Part shown: in pieces, positions 14,986 to 23,409 of the stretch
Layout of the letters: each line of letters begins with the position of its first letter
How positions within the stretch are numbered: position 1 is the first letter of the stretch
From: UMGS1649 sp045604405
Lineage (GTDB): Bacteria; Bacillota; Clostridia; TANB77; CAG-465
DNA length: 64,000 nt
Reading direction: 5' to 3'
NCBI GenBank assembly: GCA_045604405.1
Contig: JAZUNZ010000018.1
Span: 1 to 64,000 of the forward strand
The notes under the pieces: model-generated
Seen by the model: only the letters and a program-made list of their open reading frames with translations
The model's database searches: none
What the model was told of the DNA's origin: nothing
Program-made: the position numbers and the translations under genes

Positions 14986-17151
14986 ATGAAAAAGGGAAGA
15001 AAAATAATAGCAACACTTGTTATAATTATTGCAACTATGGTCACTATTTCAGCGCTGTATATCACACTGAGAGGAGCAAAACATAATAGCTCAAAAAATA
15101 TTGTTACTATACAATTTGATAGTTTAGGAGGAACTGAAATCGAGTTGCAAAAAATAGAAGCGGGGGAGGTTATAACAGAGCCGGAAACACCGTCTAAAGA
15201 GGGCTTTACATTTGTTGAGTGGCAACTAGATGGAGAAGCATATGATTTTAGCAAGGCGCCAAAGGATAGTATAACCTTAATAGCTAAATGGCAAGAAGAT
15301 GCAGAAGAAAAAAATTATACAGTTACTTTTAATAGTGACGGAGGAACAAAGGTAGACTCAATTAAAGTTAAAGAAGGAAATAGTATCACTAAGCCGGCAG
15401 AACCTACAAGAAAGGGATATGTTTTTAAAGGCTGGTATTTAGGTGAGAAAAAATATGATTTTAAAAGTGAAATTGAAAACGATATAGTGCTAAACGCAAA
15501 ATGGTCAAAAAAAGAAACTGCAAGCAATACAAACGGAGATAATGTAAATAATACAACTATTAATAATGATAATACAGACAGCAATACAACAAGTAATAGC
15601 GATAAGCCGGATAACCAGGCTAATAATACAGCCAATAGCGGAGATAAAGTAAATATGGACAATAAAGTAGAAGGCAGCAAGGAAGAATATGAATATATAA
15701 AAAATGACATTAAAAATTATGGAAACAAAACACCAGAATGGCAATTTGGGTATAAAGAAAATATGAAACTAGATAGCACTTTTGGTTTCCAAAGTTATGA
15801 TAGGGAAAAATGCAAAATTGCCTATAGAACGGACAATTCAAATGTTTTGAAGGTGGATTCAAATGGTGTTGCAACTGGTACGGGGTTAGGTAAAACAAAG
15901 CTACATATATGTTTAGTGGATAAAGTAACAAATAAAGAAATTGATTATTTTACTTGGATTGCAAATGTAAAATATCAAGTGGGTAGTGCCGCGGCTACAA
16001 AAGATACAGCAAATCTTTTAAATGGAATAGATGGACACTATTGGTATTTGGATGGATATAACTATGCCTACATTAAGGGCGATGTCATCCCATGGTATGA
16101 TCATAAGGCGCTAAGTTGGACATCACAACACATAGAACTAGAAAACAATGCGTTTGTAACATCGGAGCAAACCGGCAAAAATTATTGGGTTGAAAGCGCG
16201 GCAATTCATAATAAATTTTTGGCAAATCCTGCGGAAATGGCGTATATGCTAATTGAAGAATATAATATGCGAGTATCAAGTAATAAATTATATATAACTT
16301 TTGGGGGTAAAACATATTCGTTTACAAGACATACTAGCAAAAAGAAAATATATGGAAAAATATCTTTAAATCAATCTGAAATTTCTGTAAATAAATATGA
16401 ACCTGCAGAGGCTATAGTAAAGATTTCGCCAAGTTTTGCAGAATATGATATAGAAGTTAGCTCATCAAATACTAATAATGTTGATTGTTGGATTAACAAT
16501 AATCATAACGGAACTGTAACGATAAGCTGCATTGGGAATTCGGTGGGAACCGCAGTAATTACCGTCAGAGACAAAATAAGTGGAGATTCAAAAACGTTTA
16601 CCGTGGTAGTAAAGAATAATATAATTGGTGCTACAGGAGTTTCTTTAAATAAATCCGATACGTCTATTTATGAAGGAGAAACTGAAACTTTATATGCAAC
16701 AATTATTCCGGAAAATGCAACAAACAAAAAGGTTTTTTGGCAAAGTTCAGATGTAAATATTGCCTCAGTAGATTCAAAGGGGAAAGTTAAAGCGTATAGA
16801 CCTGGAACGGCAACTATAACAGCAATGACTGAAGATGGAAGCTATACCGCTTCGTGTAAAGTAGAAGTAAAAATGGAGCCACTTACATTAGACGGAAGTA
16901 TAGGAATTTCAACAAGAGTATCTGACAGTGGAGTTTCGTCAGGAATGATTGTAGAGGCGAAACCGTCTGGTGGAACAAAATCTTATACATATAATATAAA
17001 GCTGTATTATGAAGGCAATTTAATTGGAGAAGGAACTCAAAAAGAATTGTTTGTAAATCAAACAACTAACGGGACCTATTCGGCGACTATAACAGTAACA
17101 GATTCTAGCGGAAATACCAAAACTATAGTAGAAACTATAACTAAAAATTAA
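14986..17151 (+). CDS. Surface protein with InlB-type and Ig-like repeats
   Basis: 721 residues. An N-terminal membrane anchor or signal (residues 6-27) leads to two Listeria-Bacteroides repeats (about 38-105 and 111-171, each ending in a KW with the G-W/Y fold pattern), then an Asn/Thr/Ser-rich linker (about 175-225). A central region of unknown fold (about 230-455) contains many Trp and Tyr. Two Big_2-type Ig-like domains follow (about 460-545 and 548-627, with SSDVNIASVDSKGKVKA), and a last beta-rich module (630-721). No LPxTG motif is seen, so it may be held by the N-terminal helix or released. The gene stands alone, with its own promoter and terminator, between secY and adk, where it is not expected. 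Confidence 0.7.
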   Translation: MKKGRKIIATLVIIIATMVTISALYITLRGAKHNSSKNIVTIQFDSLGGTEIELQKIEAGEVITEPETPSKEGFTFVEWQLDGEAYDFSKAPKDSITLIAKWQEDAEEKNYTVTFNSDGGTKVDSIKVKEGNSITKPAEPTRKGYVFKGWYLGEKKYDFKSEIENDIVLNAKWSKKETASNTNGDNVNNTTINNDNTDSNTTSNSDKPDNQANNTANSGDKVNMDNKVEGSKEEYEYIKNDIKNYGNKTPEWQFGYKENMKLDSTFGFQSYDREKCKIAYRTDNSNVLKVDSNGVATGTGLGKTKLHICLVDKVTNKEIDYFTWIANVKYQVGSAAATKDTANLLNGIDGHYWYLDGYNYAYIKGDVIPWYDHKALSWTSQHIELENNAFVTSEQTGKNYWVESAAIHNKFLANPAEMAYMLIEEYNMRVSSNKLYITFGGKTYSFTRHTSKKKIYGKISLNQSEISVNKYEPAEAIVKISPSFAEYDIEVSSSNTNNVDCWINNNHNGTVTISCIGNSVGTAVITVRDKISGDSKTFTVVVKNNIIGATGVSLNKSDTSIYEGETETLYATIIPENATNKKVFWQSSDVNIASVDSKGKVKAYRPGTATITAMTEDGSYTASCKVEVKMEPLTLDGSIGISTRVSDSGVSSGMIVEAKPSGGTKSYTYNIKLYYEGNLIGEGTQKELFVNQTTNGTYSATITVTDSSGNTKTIVETITKN

Positions 17152-17155
17152 GCGA

Positions 17156-17192
17156 ACAGACATCTATGCTTTACATAGATGTCTGTATTATA
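17156..17192 (+). terminator. Terminator of the surface protein gene
   Basis: Perfect 13-bp arms (17156-17168 and 17174-17186) with a five-base loop, then a T/A-rich tail. Confidence 0.75.
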
Positions 17193-17212
17193 TTATATAA
17201 TGCGTGAGAATC

Positions 17213-17241
17213 TTTACATTAGGATTAAATTATAGTATAAT
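17213..17241 (+). promoter_or_regulatory. Promoter of adk-map
   Basis: TTTACA (17213-17218), 17 bp, TATAAT (17236-17241). It gives adk independent expression here, made necessary by the broken secY-adk link. Confidence 0.75.
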
Positions 17242-17266
17242 GTGTAAGTATTTAAGGAGGTATTTT

Positions 17267-17923
17267 ATGATAATAGTTATGCTTGGAGCACAAGGTAGTG
17301 GTAAAGGTACAGTTGGTGTAAAACTTGCTGAAGAATTAGGACTTGTGCATGTATCTACAGGAGATATTTTTAGAGAAAATATTAAAAATGGAACAGAGCT
17401 TGGAAAGGAAGCTAATGCATATATTTTAGAGGGAAAATTGGTGCCTGATGAATTAACAAATAGAATATTAATGGATAGACTTTCTAAAGATGATGTTATG
17501 ACAAACGGTGCATTAATAGATGGATATCCTAGAACAGAAGAACAATGCAAAAAATTAGATGAAATGTTAAATGAGTTGGGTAAAGAGGTTAACCTTGCTA
17601 TAAACTTAGACGTTGCCCGTGAGGAACTTATACAAAGAATTACAACAAGACGTGTATGTAAGGGATGTAAAGAAGGATATAACACAGAATATAACCCACC
17701 AAAAACAGAGGGTGTTTGCGATAAATGCGGTGGAGAAGTTGTTCAAAGAGATGACGATAAAGAAGATGCAGTAAAACAAAGACTAGATATTTATTATACA
17801 AACGAAAAAGTAATTTTAGACTATTACAGAGCTACAAACAAACTAAGAATAGAAAAAGCAGGAGATAAAATAGGCAGAACATCAAAAGATGTTATAGCAG
17901 ATTTAGTAAAAGATTTGAAATAA
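17267..17923 (+). CDS. adk: Adenylate kinase
   Basis: 218 residues. Catalyses ATP + AMP to two ADP. The P-loop is GAQGSGKGT (residues 7-15); the LID carries zinc ligands CxxC at about 131 and 134 and again at about 150 and 153, the form found in Gram-positive bacteria. DGYPRTEEQ is the AMP-side motif. ATG 17267 follows AAGGAGG at seven bases; in-frame upstream codons from 17204 include the promoter and are not coding. It is co-transcribed with map 15 bp downstream. Confidence 0.97.
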   Translation: MIIVMLGAQGSGKGTVGVKLAEELGLVHVSTGDIFRENIKNGTELGKEANAYILEGKLVPDELTNRILMDRLSKDDVMTNGALIDGYPRTEEQCKKLDEMLNELGKEVNLAINLDVAREELIQRITTRRVCKGCKEGYNTEYNPPKTEGVCDKCGGEVVQRDDDKEDAVKQRLDIYYTNEKVILDYYRATNKLRIEKAGDKIGRTSKDVIADLVKDLK

Positions 17924-17938
17924 GAAAAGGAAAAGCAT

Positions 17939-18703
17939 ATGATATATATTAAGTCAAAAAAAGACATTGCAGCAATGAGAATTCCAGCAGAAATAATGAA
18001 GGAAGTATTAAAAGAAATAGAAAAGAATATTCGTGAAGGAGTAACAACTGCATACCTAGATTATGTAGCAGAAAATGTTATGACTAAACATGGGGCTATT
18101 CCATCGTTTAGAGGAGTGGAATGCCCATATAGAGGTGGCAAAACATATACGCATGCTACATGTATAAGTGTGAATGAAGATATAATACACGGTATACCTA
18201 ACTCTAAACCACTAAAAAAAGGCGATGTAGTAAGTGTTGATGTTGGCGTATATAAGGGCGGATTTCATGCTGACGCTGGTCGTACCTTCATAGTAGGTGA
18301 AGGATCGGCTTTGGCTAAAAAGCTAGTTGAAGTTACAGAACAAGCCTTCTTTGCGGGAGTAGATCAAGCGGTTGAGGGTAATAGAATTGGCGATATATCT
18401 AATGCAATACAAACAGTGGTAGAAAATGCAGGATTTAATCTTCTAAGAGAGTATCAAGGACATGGTATTGGCAGAGAAATGCATGAGGACCCAGGAGTTC
18501 CAAACATAGGTAAAAAAGGCAGAGGTGAAAGGCTTCAAGTAGGCATGGCTCTTGCAATTGAACCAATGGTAGTTGTAGGCTCGCCAGAAATAGTTGTAGG
18601 TAAGGATAAATGGACGGTTTCGACAAGAGACGGCAAGTTATCTGCTTACTATGAAAACACAATTGTTATAACAGAAGAAGGTCCAGAAATTTTGACTTTG
18701 TAA
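17939..18703 (+). CDS. map: Methionine aminopeptidase, type I
   Basis: 254 residues. Removes initiator Met from new proteins. The five metal ligands are recognisable: Asp in SVDVG, Asp in HADAGRTF, His in GHGIGREMHEDP, Glu in AIEPM and Glu in YENTIVITEEG. A weak AAAAGG site precedes ATG 17939. A terminator follows directly; the KOW protein often found after map in Firmicutes is absent, and two unrelated genes stand before infA. Confidence 0.97.
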   Translation: MIYIKSKKDIAAMRIPAEIMKEVLKEIEKNIREGVTTAYLDYVAENVMTKHGAIPSFRGVECPYRGGKTYTHATCISVNEDIIHGIPNSKPLKKGDVVSVDVGVYKGGFHADAGRTFIVGEGSALAKKLVEVTEQAFFAGVDQAVEGNRIGDISNAIQTVVENAGFNLLREYQGHGIGREMHEDPGVPNIGKKGRGERLQVGMALAIEPMVVVGSPEIVVGKDKWTVSTRDGKLSAYYENTIVITEEGPEILTL

Positions 18704-18710
18704 AAGTGTA

Positions 18711-18740
18711 AGAGGCGAATCATAAGGTTAGCCTCTTTTT
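18711..18740 (+). terminator. Terminator after map
   Basis: AGAGGC (18711-18716) pairs with GCCTCT (18731-18736), followed by a run of T. Confidence 0.75.
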
Positions 18741-18741
18741 A

Positions 18742-18770
18742 TTGACATAAGTATATAACGATGATATAAT
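18742..18770 (+). promoter_or_regulatory. Perfect consensus promoter
   Basis: TTGACA (18742-18747), 17 bp, TATAAT (18765-18770). All twelve consensus bases match, so strong vegetative transcription of the downstream pair is expected unless it is repressed. Confidence 0.85.
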
Positions 18771-18820
18771 AAGCGACACAGCATTTTATAACCTTAAGAA
18801 ATTTCAAAAGGAGATAAGTT

Positions 18821-18838
18821 ATGAGAACAAGACATTAG
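18821..18838 (+). CDS. Five-codon leader ORF (MRTRH)
   Basis: ATG at 18821 with AAAAGGAG (18806-18813) seven bases upstream encodes Met-Arg-Thr-Arg-His and stops at TAG 18838, 51 bp before the next gene's start. The ribosome site is better than that of many real genes here. No terminator is visible between it and the next gene, so if it regulates it would do so by translation or ribosome stalling. Could be chance. Confidence 0.4.
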   Translation: MRTRH

Positions 18839-18889
18839 CTACATTGCAATCAAAAATTAACTAAAAACGAATTACTGAAAGGAGAAGCA

Positions 18890-19249
18890 ATGAATAAACA
18901 AAAAATTATATCCGACCTAAGAAAAAAAGGAATTATACTGCGCCGGTTTGATGTGAGCTACACAGGATATGAAGTAGAGCTTGAATTGGATCCAAAGAAG
19001 GCACAGGGTTGGGAAGAAGTACTAAATTCCCCATTTGAAGGATTTGAAATTGCAACAATTTCTCAAACATCAGCATTTACAATGAATATGATACTTATAC
19101 CGGCAAATAAAGAAGAATTTAAGGATTTTATAAAAAAGTGTATTGCTTCCGGCATGGAAAAAAAGAATGCACGAGCATTGCTTATTTCGCTTGTAGAAGA
19201 ATATGGCAGTGAAAGTGCAAAGGGCGAATTAAAAAATACAATAGAGTAG
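18890..19249 (+). CDS. Unknown protein, first of a paralogous pair
   Basis: 119 residues, no signal peptide or membrane helix, charged and probably cytoplasmic. I do not recognise the family. Its core (GYEVELELDPK ... MNMILIPANKEEFKDFIKK) lines up with the next gene's GYEIRIKANPK ... CTVMLVPKSMEEMTDFIWK, so the two are paralogues with a shared alpha/beta domain of about 90 residues. The last 35 residues form a charged helix. ATG 18890 follows AAAGGAGAA. Both genes lie behind a consensus promoter and a small leader ORF, inserted between map and infA. Confidence 0.6.
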   Translation: MNKQKIISDLRKKGIILRRFDVSYTGYEVELELDPKKAQGWEEVLNSPFEGFEIATISQTSAFTMNMILIPANKEEFKDFIKKCIASGMEKKNARALLISLVEEYGSESAKGELKNTIE

Positions 19250-19261
19250 GATGAAATAAAT

Positions 19262-19708
19262 ATGAAATTTTCATGGTTAAATAGCGAGTTGGAAAAAATA
19301 GAACTTAAAGTTGCACGTATAACTTTCTTAGAAGACGGATATGAAATCCGGATAAAAGCAAATCCCAAATATTCAGATGAATGTAGAGCTAAAAGCGATT
19401 TTGTGCGTGACAAAATAAATGGAATGGACATTATAGAGTACAACGGCTTTGTTGCATTGGAACCAGATATTGTAGGCGGTATGTGTACAGTTATGCTTGT
19501 TCCTAAAAGCATGGAAGAAATGACAGATTTTATCTGGAAATATGTTGAAAGATATGGCAAAAAAGAAAACAGGCTTGTAGATATACTGGCCGACGCCTTT
19601 TGTGTGTTGGAAAAAGCAATTGAACGTATTCCTGACGATAAAAAATATAGCAAGGCAAAAAAAGAGGCTCAGGATAACTATAATAGCTTTACGCAAATGA
19701 TTTTTTAA
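19262..19708 (+). CDS. Unknown protein, second of a paralogous pair
   Basis: 148 residues, cytoplasmic by appearance. Homologous over about 90 residues to the gene 12 bp upstream, with the same pattern of strands ending in a hydrophobic VMLVPKS strand and a helix with two Trp/Phe. It has a longer C-terminal helical part (about 100-148). The function is unknown. The pair ends with a strong terminator, so they form a bicistronic unit. Confidence 0.6.
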   Translation: MKFSWLNSELEKIELKVARITFLEDGYEIRIKANPKYSDECRAKSDFVRDKINGMDIIEYNGFVALEPDIVGGMCTVMLVPKSMEEMTDFIWKYVERYGKKENRLVDILADAFCVLEKAIERIPDDKKYSKAKKEAQDNYNSFTQMIF

Positions 19709-19717
19709 TCAAAATGT

Positions 19718-19760
19718 AAAAATATATAGACGCAAATTTTGCGTCTATATATTTTTGCTT
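19718..19760 (+). terminator. Strong terminator after the unknown pair
   Basis: A nearly unbroken inverted repeat (arms of about 17 bp, core GACGCAAA / TTTGCGTC) followed by TTTTT. Confidence 0.85.
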
Positions 19761-19801
19761 AAAAAAATGGCGCAAATTCACATAAATTTGTAATAAAATC
19801 G

Positions 19802-19830
19802 TTGACAACAAGCCTAAAATACGTTATAAT
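19802..19830 (+). promoter_or_regulatory. Consensus promoter of the infA-rpoA cluster
   Basis: TTGACA (19802-19807), 17 bp, TATAAT (19825-19830): every consensus base matches. Leader of about 65 nt before infA. Confidence 0.85.
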
Positions 19831-19903
19831 TTACTTGTTGATTTGTGCAAACTTTTATGTGGTTTTGTGCAAACAGTATCTAACTATTATATAGGAGGAA
19901 AAT

Positions 19904-20122
19904 ATGGCAAAAGATGACGTTATAGAAGTTGAGGGAACAGTTGTAGAATCAATGCCTAATGCAATATTTAAAGTTGAACTAGAAAATGGACACGTTGTAA
20001 CGGCGCACATATCTGGAAAACTTAGAATGCATTATATTAAAATTTTACCAGGAGATAAGGTAAAACTAGAGCTTTCTACATATGACCTTACAAAAGGCAG
20101 AATTGTGTGGAGAGATAAATAA
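19904..20122 (+). CDS. infA: Translation initiation factor IF-1
   Basis: 72 residues, the standard length. OB-fold protein that occupies the A site during initiation. It contains the family pattern EVEGTVVESMPNAIFKVELENGH (split here by the window of recognition: EGTVVE, FKVELENGH, HISGKLRMHYIKILPGD). AGGAGG lies eight bases upstream of the ATG. It starts the second ribosomal cluster. Confidence 0.97.
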   Translation: MAKDDVIEVEGTVVESMPNAIFKVELENGHVVTAHISGKLRMHYIKILPGDKVKLELSTYDLTKGRIVWRDK

Positions 20123-20233
20123 CATTTAGATATAATCAAATGCTAGAGCGGCTGTATGAGTAGGGTGTACAACTCATATATTTAGTATTTGTTATATATA
20201 TACACAGATAGTGGTTTAAGGAGGAAATACAAA

Positions 20234-20347
20234 ATGAAAGTAAGACCATCTGTAAAGAAAATTTGCGAAAAGTGCAAAGTAATCAGAAGAAATGGTGTGG
20301 TTAGAGTTATATGTGAAAACCCTAAACACAAACAAAGACAAGGTTAG
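20234..20347 (+). CDS. rpmJ: 50S ribosomal protein L36
   Basis: 37 residues. A small zinc protein of the large subunit; ligands are C11, C14, C27 and H32, in CEKC and CENPKH. This is the zinc-binding C+ form. ATG 20234 has AAGGAGG ten bases upstream. A 111-bp gap to infA holds no ORF, only a possible minor leader. Confidence 0.97.
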   Translation: MKVRPSVKKICEKCKVIRRNGVVRVICENPKHKQRQG

Positions 20348-20360
20348 GAGGAGCTAAAAA

Positions 20361-20732
20361 ATGGCACGTATAGCAGGAATTGATTTACCTAAGAACAAAG
20401 TAGTAGAAATTGGTTTAACAGCCATCTATGGTATAGGTAGAACTTCAGCTAAGAAAATAATGGCTGAAGCAGGAATTGACGCAAGCAAGAGAATAAAAGA
20501 CTTAACTGAAGACGAAGAAGCTAAAATAAGAGAAATAATTGAAAGAGATTATGTTGTAGAGGGAGACCTTAAAAGAGAAGTTTCTCTTAACATCAAAAGA
20601 CTTATGGAAATTGGTTGCTACAGAGGAATAAGACATAAAAGAAAACTTCCAGTAAGAGGACAAAGAACAAAAACTAATGCAAGAACAAGAAAAGGCCCTA
20701 GAAAAGTAGTGGCTAATAAGAAAGGAGTATAG
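20361..20732 (+). CDS. rpsM: 30S ribosomal protein S13
   Basis: 123 residues. Head protein that contacts the P-site tRNA and bridges to L5. It begins MARIAGIDLPKNK and has the helix-two-turn-helix segment and the tail RGQRTKTNARTRKGP. AGGAGG upstream. Confidence 0.97.
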   Translation: MARIAGIDLPKNKVVEIGLTAIYGIGRTSAKKIMAEAGIDASKRIKDLTEDEEAKIREIIERDYVVEGDLKREVSLNIKRLMEIGCYRGIRHKRKLPVRGQRTKTNARTRKGPRKVVANKKGV

Positions 20733-20735
20733 GAC

Positions 20736-21128
20736 ATGGCACCAGCAAAAAAGAAAACAACTAAAAGAAAAGTTAAAAAGAACGTTGCAAGTGGTGTTGC
20801 ACACATTCATTCATCATTTAACAATACAATCGTTAGCATGACTGATGAACAAGGTAACTTATTATCTTGGTCAAGTGCAGGTTCACTTGGATTTAAAGGT
20901 TCTAGAAAAAATACTCCATTTGCAGCTAGTGAAGCAGCAACAGTTGCAGCTACTGCAGCAAAAGAACATGGTTTAAGAACAGTATCAGTAAATATTAAGG
21001 GGCCTGGAGCTGGACGTGAAGCAGCAATTCGTGCACTTCAAACAGCAGGTTTGGAAATCGATACAATAAAAGACGTAACTCCAATACCTCACAATGGTTG
21101 CAGACCACCTAAGAGAAGAAGAGTTTAG
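20736..21128 (+). CDS. rpsK: 30S ribosomal protein S11
   Basis: 130 residues. Platform protein near the E site. ATG 20736 is preceded by AAAGGAG three codons inside rpsM. Segments HIHSSFNNTIVSMTDEQGN, KGSRKNTPFAA and the ending PHNGCRPPKRRRV are typical. Its stop lies inside the spacer before rpsD. Confidence 0.97.
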   Translation: MAPAKKKTTKRKVKKNVASGVAHIHSSFNNTIVSMTDEQGNLLSWSSAGSLGFKGSRKNTPFAASEAATVAATAAKEHGLRTVSVNIKGPGAGREAAIRALQTAGLEIDTIKDVTPIPHNGCRPPKRRRV

Positions 21129-21142
21129 TGGGGGTGAATGAA

Positions 21143-21772
21143 GTGGCAAGATATACAGGAGCAAGTTGTAAGAAGTGCAGACGCGAAGGACAAAAATTGT
21201 TCTTAAAAGGAGAAAGATGTAACACAGGTAAATGTGCTATAGAAAGAAGAAATTATGCACCAGGACAACATGGAAAAAACAAATCAAAATTATCTGAATA
21301 TGGTTTACAACTTCGTGCTAAACAAAAAGCTAAAGTTTACTATGGAGTAAGTGAATCTCAATTCGTAAAATATTATGAAGAAGCATTTAGAAGAGAAGGA
21401 GTTACTTCTGACAATCTATTTGGATTATTAGAAACAAGACTAGATAACGTATGCTACAGAATGGGTATGGGAACATCTAGACGTGAAAGCCGTCAATTAG
21501 TTGGATATGAAATGTTTACTGTAAACGGTAAAAAAGTAAATATCCCATCTTACCAATTAAGAGTTGGTGATGTAATAGCTATAAGAGCAGACAAGAAAGA
21601 TAACGCTACAGTTAAAGCTATGGCAGAAAATGTTAAAGCTAAAAACATAGTACCATGGTTAGAAATGGACAAAGAAAAATTAGAAGCTAAAGTATTAAGA
21701 ATACCAGCAAGAGCTGATGTAGATCTTGAAGTAGCTGAAAACCTAATTATTGAGTTATACTCTAAGAACTAG
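21143..21772 (+). CDS. rpsD: 30S ribosomal protein S4, zinc form
   Basis: 209 residues, expected length. S4 starts 30S assembly and often represses this operon. GTG 21143 gives the canonical MARYTGASCKKCRREG start with GGGGGTG six bases upstream; a GTG at 21128 would add five residues and overlap rpsK's stop, so it is less likely. Zinc ligands are C9, C12, C26 and C31. The S4 RNA-binding domain is at about 98-160. Confidence 0.96.
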   Translation: MARYTGASCKKCRREGQKLFLKGERCNTGKCAIERRNYAPGQHGKNKSKLSEYGLQLRAKQKAKVYYGVSESQFVKYYEEAFRREGVTSDNLFGLLETRLDNVCYRMGMGTSRRESRQLVGYEMFTVNGKKVNIPSYQLRVGDVIAIRADKKDNATVKAMAENVKAKNIVPWLEMDKEKLEAKVLRIPARADVDLEVAENLIIELYSKN

Positions 21773-21842
21773 TAAGTAGATAATAAAAAACTAACAAAAT
21801 TATGTGTGCGTGTAATCAGAGCGTACAGGTAGGAGGAATATT

Positions 21843-22793
21843 ATGTTAGAAATGAAAAGACCAGAGATAAATTGTGTTGAAATAGATGTAGACACATATT
21901 ATGCTAAGTTCGTTGTAGAACCATTAGAAAGAGGATTTGGAATTACACTTGGTAATTCACTTAGAAGAATACTTCTTTCTTCACTTCCAGGATATGCAAT
22001 AAATACTTTAAAAATAGATAAAGTAGCACATGAATTTTCAACAATTCCAGGCGTATCTGAAGATGTTACAAATATAATTTTAAACTTAAAAGAAGTATGT
22101 TTAAAATCAAATGATATGGACCTTAAAAATCTTAAGATTTCTAAAAAGGGACCATGTGAAGTAACAGCGGCAGATATTATAACAGACGGAACAATAGAAG
22201 TTGTAAATCCAGATTTACACATAGCATACCTTGATGAAGATGGTGAACTTGATGTAGAAATGACAGCTATAAAAGGTAGAGGATACATTTCTGGAGATAA
22301 GAATAGAGAAGAAAATGGTGGAGCGATAAACACTTTACCAATAGATTCAATATTTACTCCAGTAAGAAAAGCTAACTTCATAGTAGATAAAACAAGAGTT
22401 GGTCAAGAAATAGACTTCGATAAACTAACACTTGAAATATGGACTAATGGAGTTATAGAGCCATATGAAGCATTATCTATGGCTGCAAGAATACTAAATG
22501 AACATTTAGAGTTATTCATAGACTTATCAGACATTGCTAAAAACATGTCAATAATGTCTCAAAAAGAATTATCTGAAAAAGATAAAATGCTTGAAACTCC
22601 AATTGAAGATTTAGAATTCTCAGTAAGATCATACAACTGCTTAAAGAGAGCAGGAATACATACTGTTGCAGATATATTATCTAGAACAGAACATGATATG
22701 ATGAAGGTTAGAAACCTTGGTAAGAAATCATTAGACGAAGTAGTTGCAAAAGTTGCTTCTCTAGGACTTTCTTTCAAGAAACCAGAAGAATAA
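21843..22793 (+). CDS. rpoA: RNA polymerase alpha subunit
   Basis: 316 residues, normal. N-terminal dimerisation domain (LERGFGITLGNSLRRILLSSLPG), a flexible linker and the C-terminal domain (VRSYNCLKRAGIHTVADIL, NLGKKSLDEV) that binds UP elements and activators. AGGAGG site seven bases before ATG 21843. Confidence 0.98.
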   Translation: MLEMKRPEINCVEIDVDTYYAKFVVEPLERGFGITLGNSLRRILLSSLPGYAINTLKIDKVAHEFSTIPGVSEDVTNIILNLKEVCLKSNDMDLKNLKISKKGPCEVTAADIITDGTIEVVNPDLHIAYLDEDGELDVEMTAIKGRGYISGDKNREENGGAINTLPIDSIFTPVRKANFIVDKTRVGQEIDFDKLTLEIWTNGVIEPYEALSMAARILNEHLELFIDLSDIAKNMSIMSQKELSEKDKMLETPIEDLEFSVRSYNCLKRAGIHTVADILSRTEHDMMKVRNLGKKSLDEVVAKVASLGLSFKKPEE

Positions 22794-22811
22794 TAGTAGG
22801 AGGAAAATAAA

Positions 22812-23336
22812 ATGCCAGGAACAAATAGACTATCAAGAACAAAAGGAGCTAGGGATGCACTATTAAAAGGGCTAGTTACAGCACTTATCCAAAATGGTAA
22901 AGTTGAAACTACTCTTGCTAAAGCTAAGGAAGTTAAACCATTAGCAGATAGCATAATTAGTCTTGCAATTAAAGAGGCACCTAATTTTGAATCAAAAGAA
23001 AAAACAATTTCTAGAGCAAAATTAGATAAGAATGGTAAAAAAGTTAAAGTTGAAAAAACTTCTAAAAACGGTAAAAAATATCAAGTAGTAGAAAGAGAAA
23101 TCGTAAAAGAAACAGTTAAAGTAGACAAACCATCAAAACTAGCTGCTAGAAGAAAAATGTTTAAATTAGTAAACAAAATTCATGATTCAAAAGGAAATAC
23201 TATAGATTTAACAGATAAATTATTTGATGAAATTGCACCAAAATATGAAGCGGGTAAAGGTGGATATACAAGAATCACTAAACTTGTTGCTAGACGTGGT
23301 GACGCAGCTGAAATGGCTATAATCGAATTAATATAG
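22812..23336 (+). CDS. rplQ: 50S ribosomal protein L17 with insertion
   Basis: 174 residues against about 116-130 for most bacteria. The N-terminal part (NRLSRTKGARDALLKGLVTALI) and C-terminal part (GGYTRITKLVARRGDAAEMA) are normal. Between them a very basic insertion of about 50 residues (about 58-107) is present, rich in Lys and Val. L17 lies near the tunnel exit on the outer surface, so an insertion there is tolerable. Ends the cluster, terminator follows. Confidence 0.95.
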   Translation: MPGTNRLSRTKGARDALLKGLVTALIQNGKVETTLAKAKEVKPLADSIISLAIKEAPNFESKEKTISRAKLDKNGKKVKVEKTSKNGKKYQVVEREIVKETVKVDKPSKLAARRKMFKLVNKIHDSKGNTIDLTDKLFDEIAPKYEAGKGGYTRITKLVARRGDAAEMAIIELI

Positions 23337-23346
23337 TTTGAAATAA

Positions 23347-23374
23347 AACGGGTTACATAAGTAGCCTGTTTTTC
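23347..23374 (+). terminator. Terminator after rplQ
   Basis: AACGGGTTAC (23347-23356) and GTAGCCTGTT (23361-23370) pair fully with two wobbles, loop ATAA, then TTTTC. Confidence 0.8.
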
Positions 23375-23403
23375 TTGATTTTTAGGACTTTTGGTGGTAT
23401 AAT
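23375..23403 (+). promoter_or_regulatory. Promoter of the non-coding RNA
   Basis: TTGATT (23375-23380), 17 bp, extended -10 TGGTATAAT (TATAAT at 23398-23403). It begins just after the rplQ terminator and points into a region without an ORF. Confidence 0.7.
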
Positions 23404-23409
23404 ATGTGT

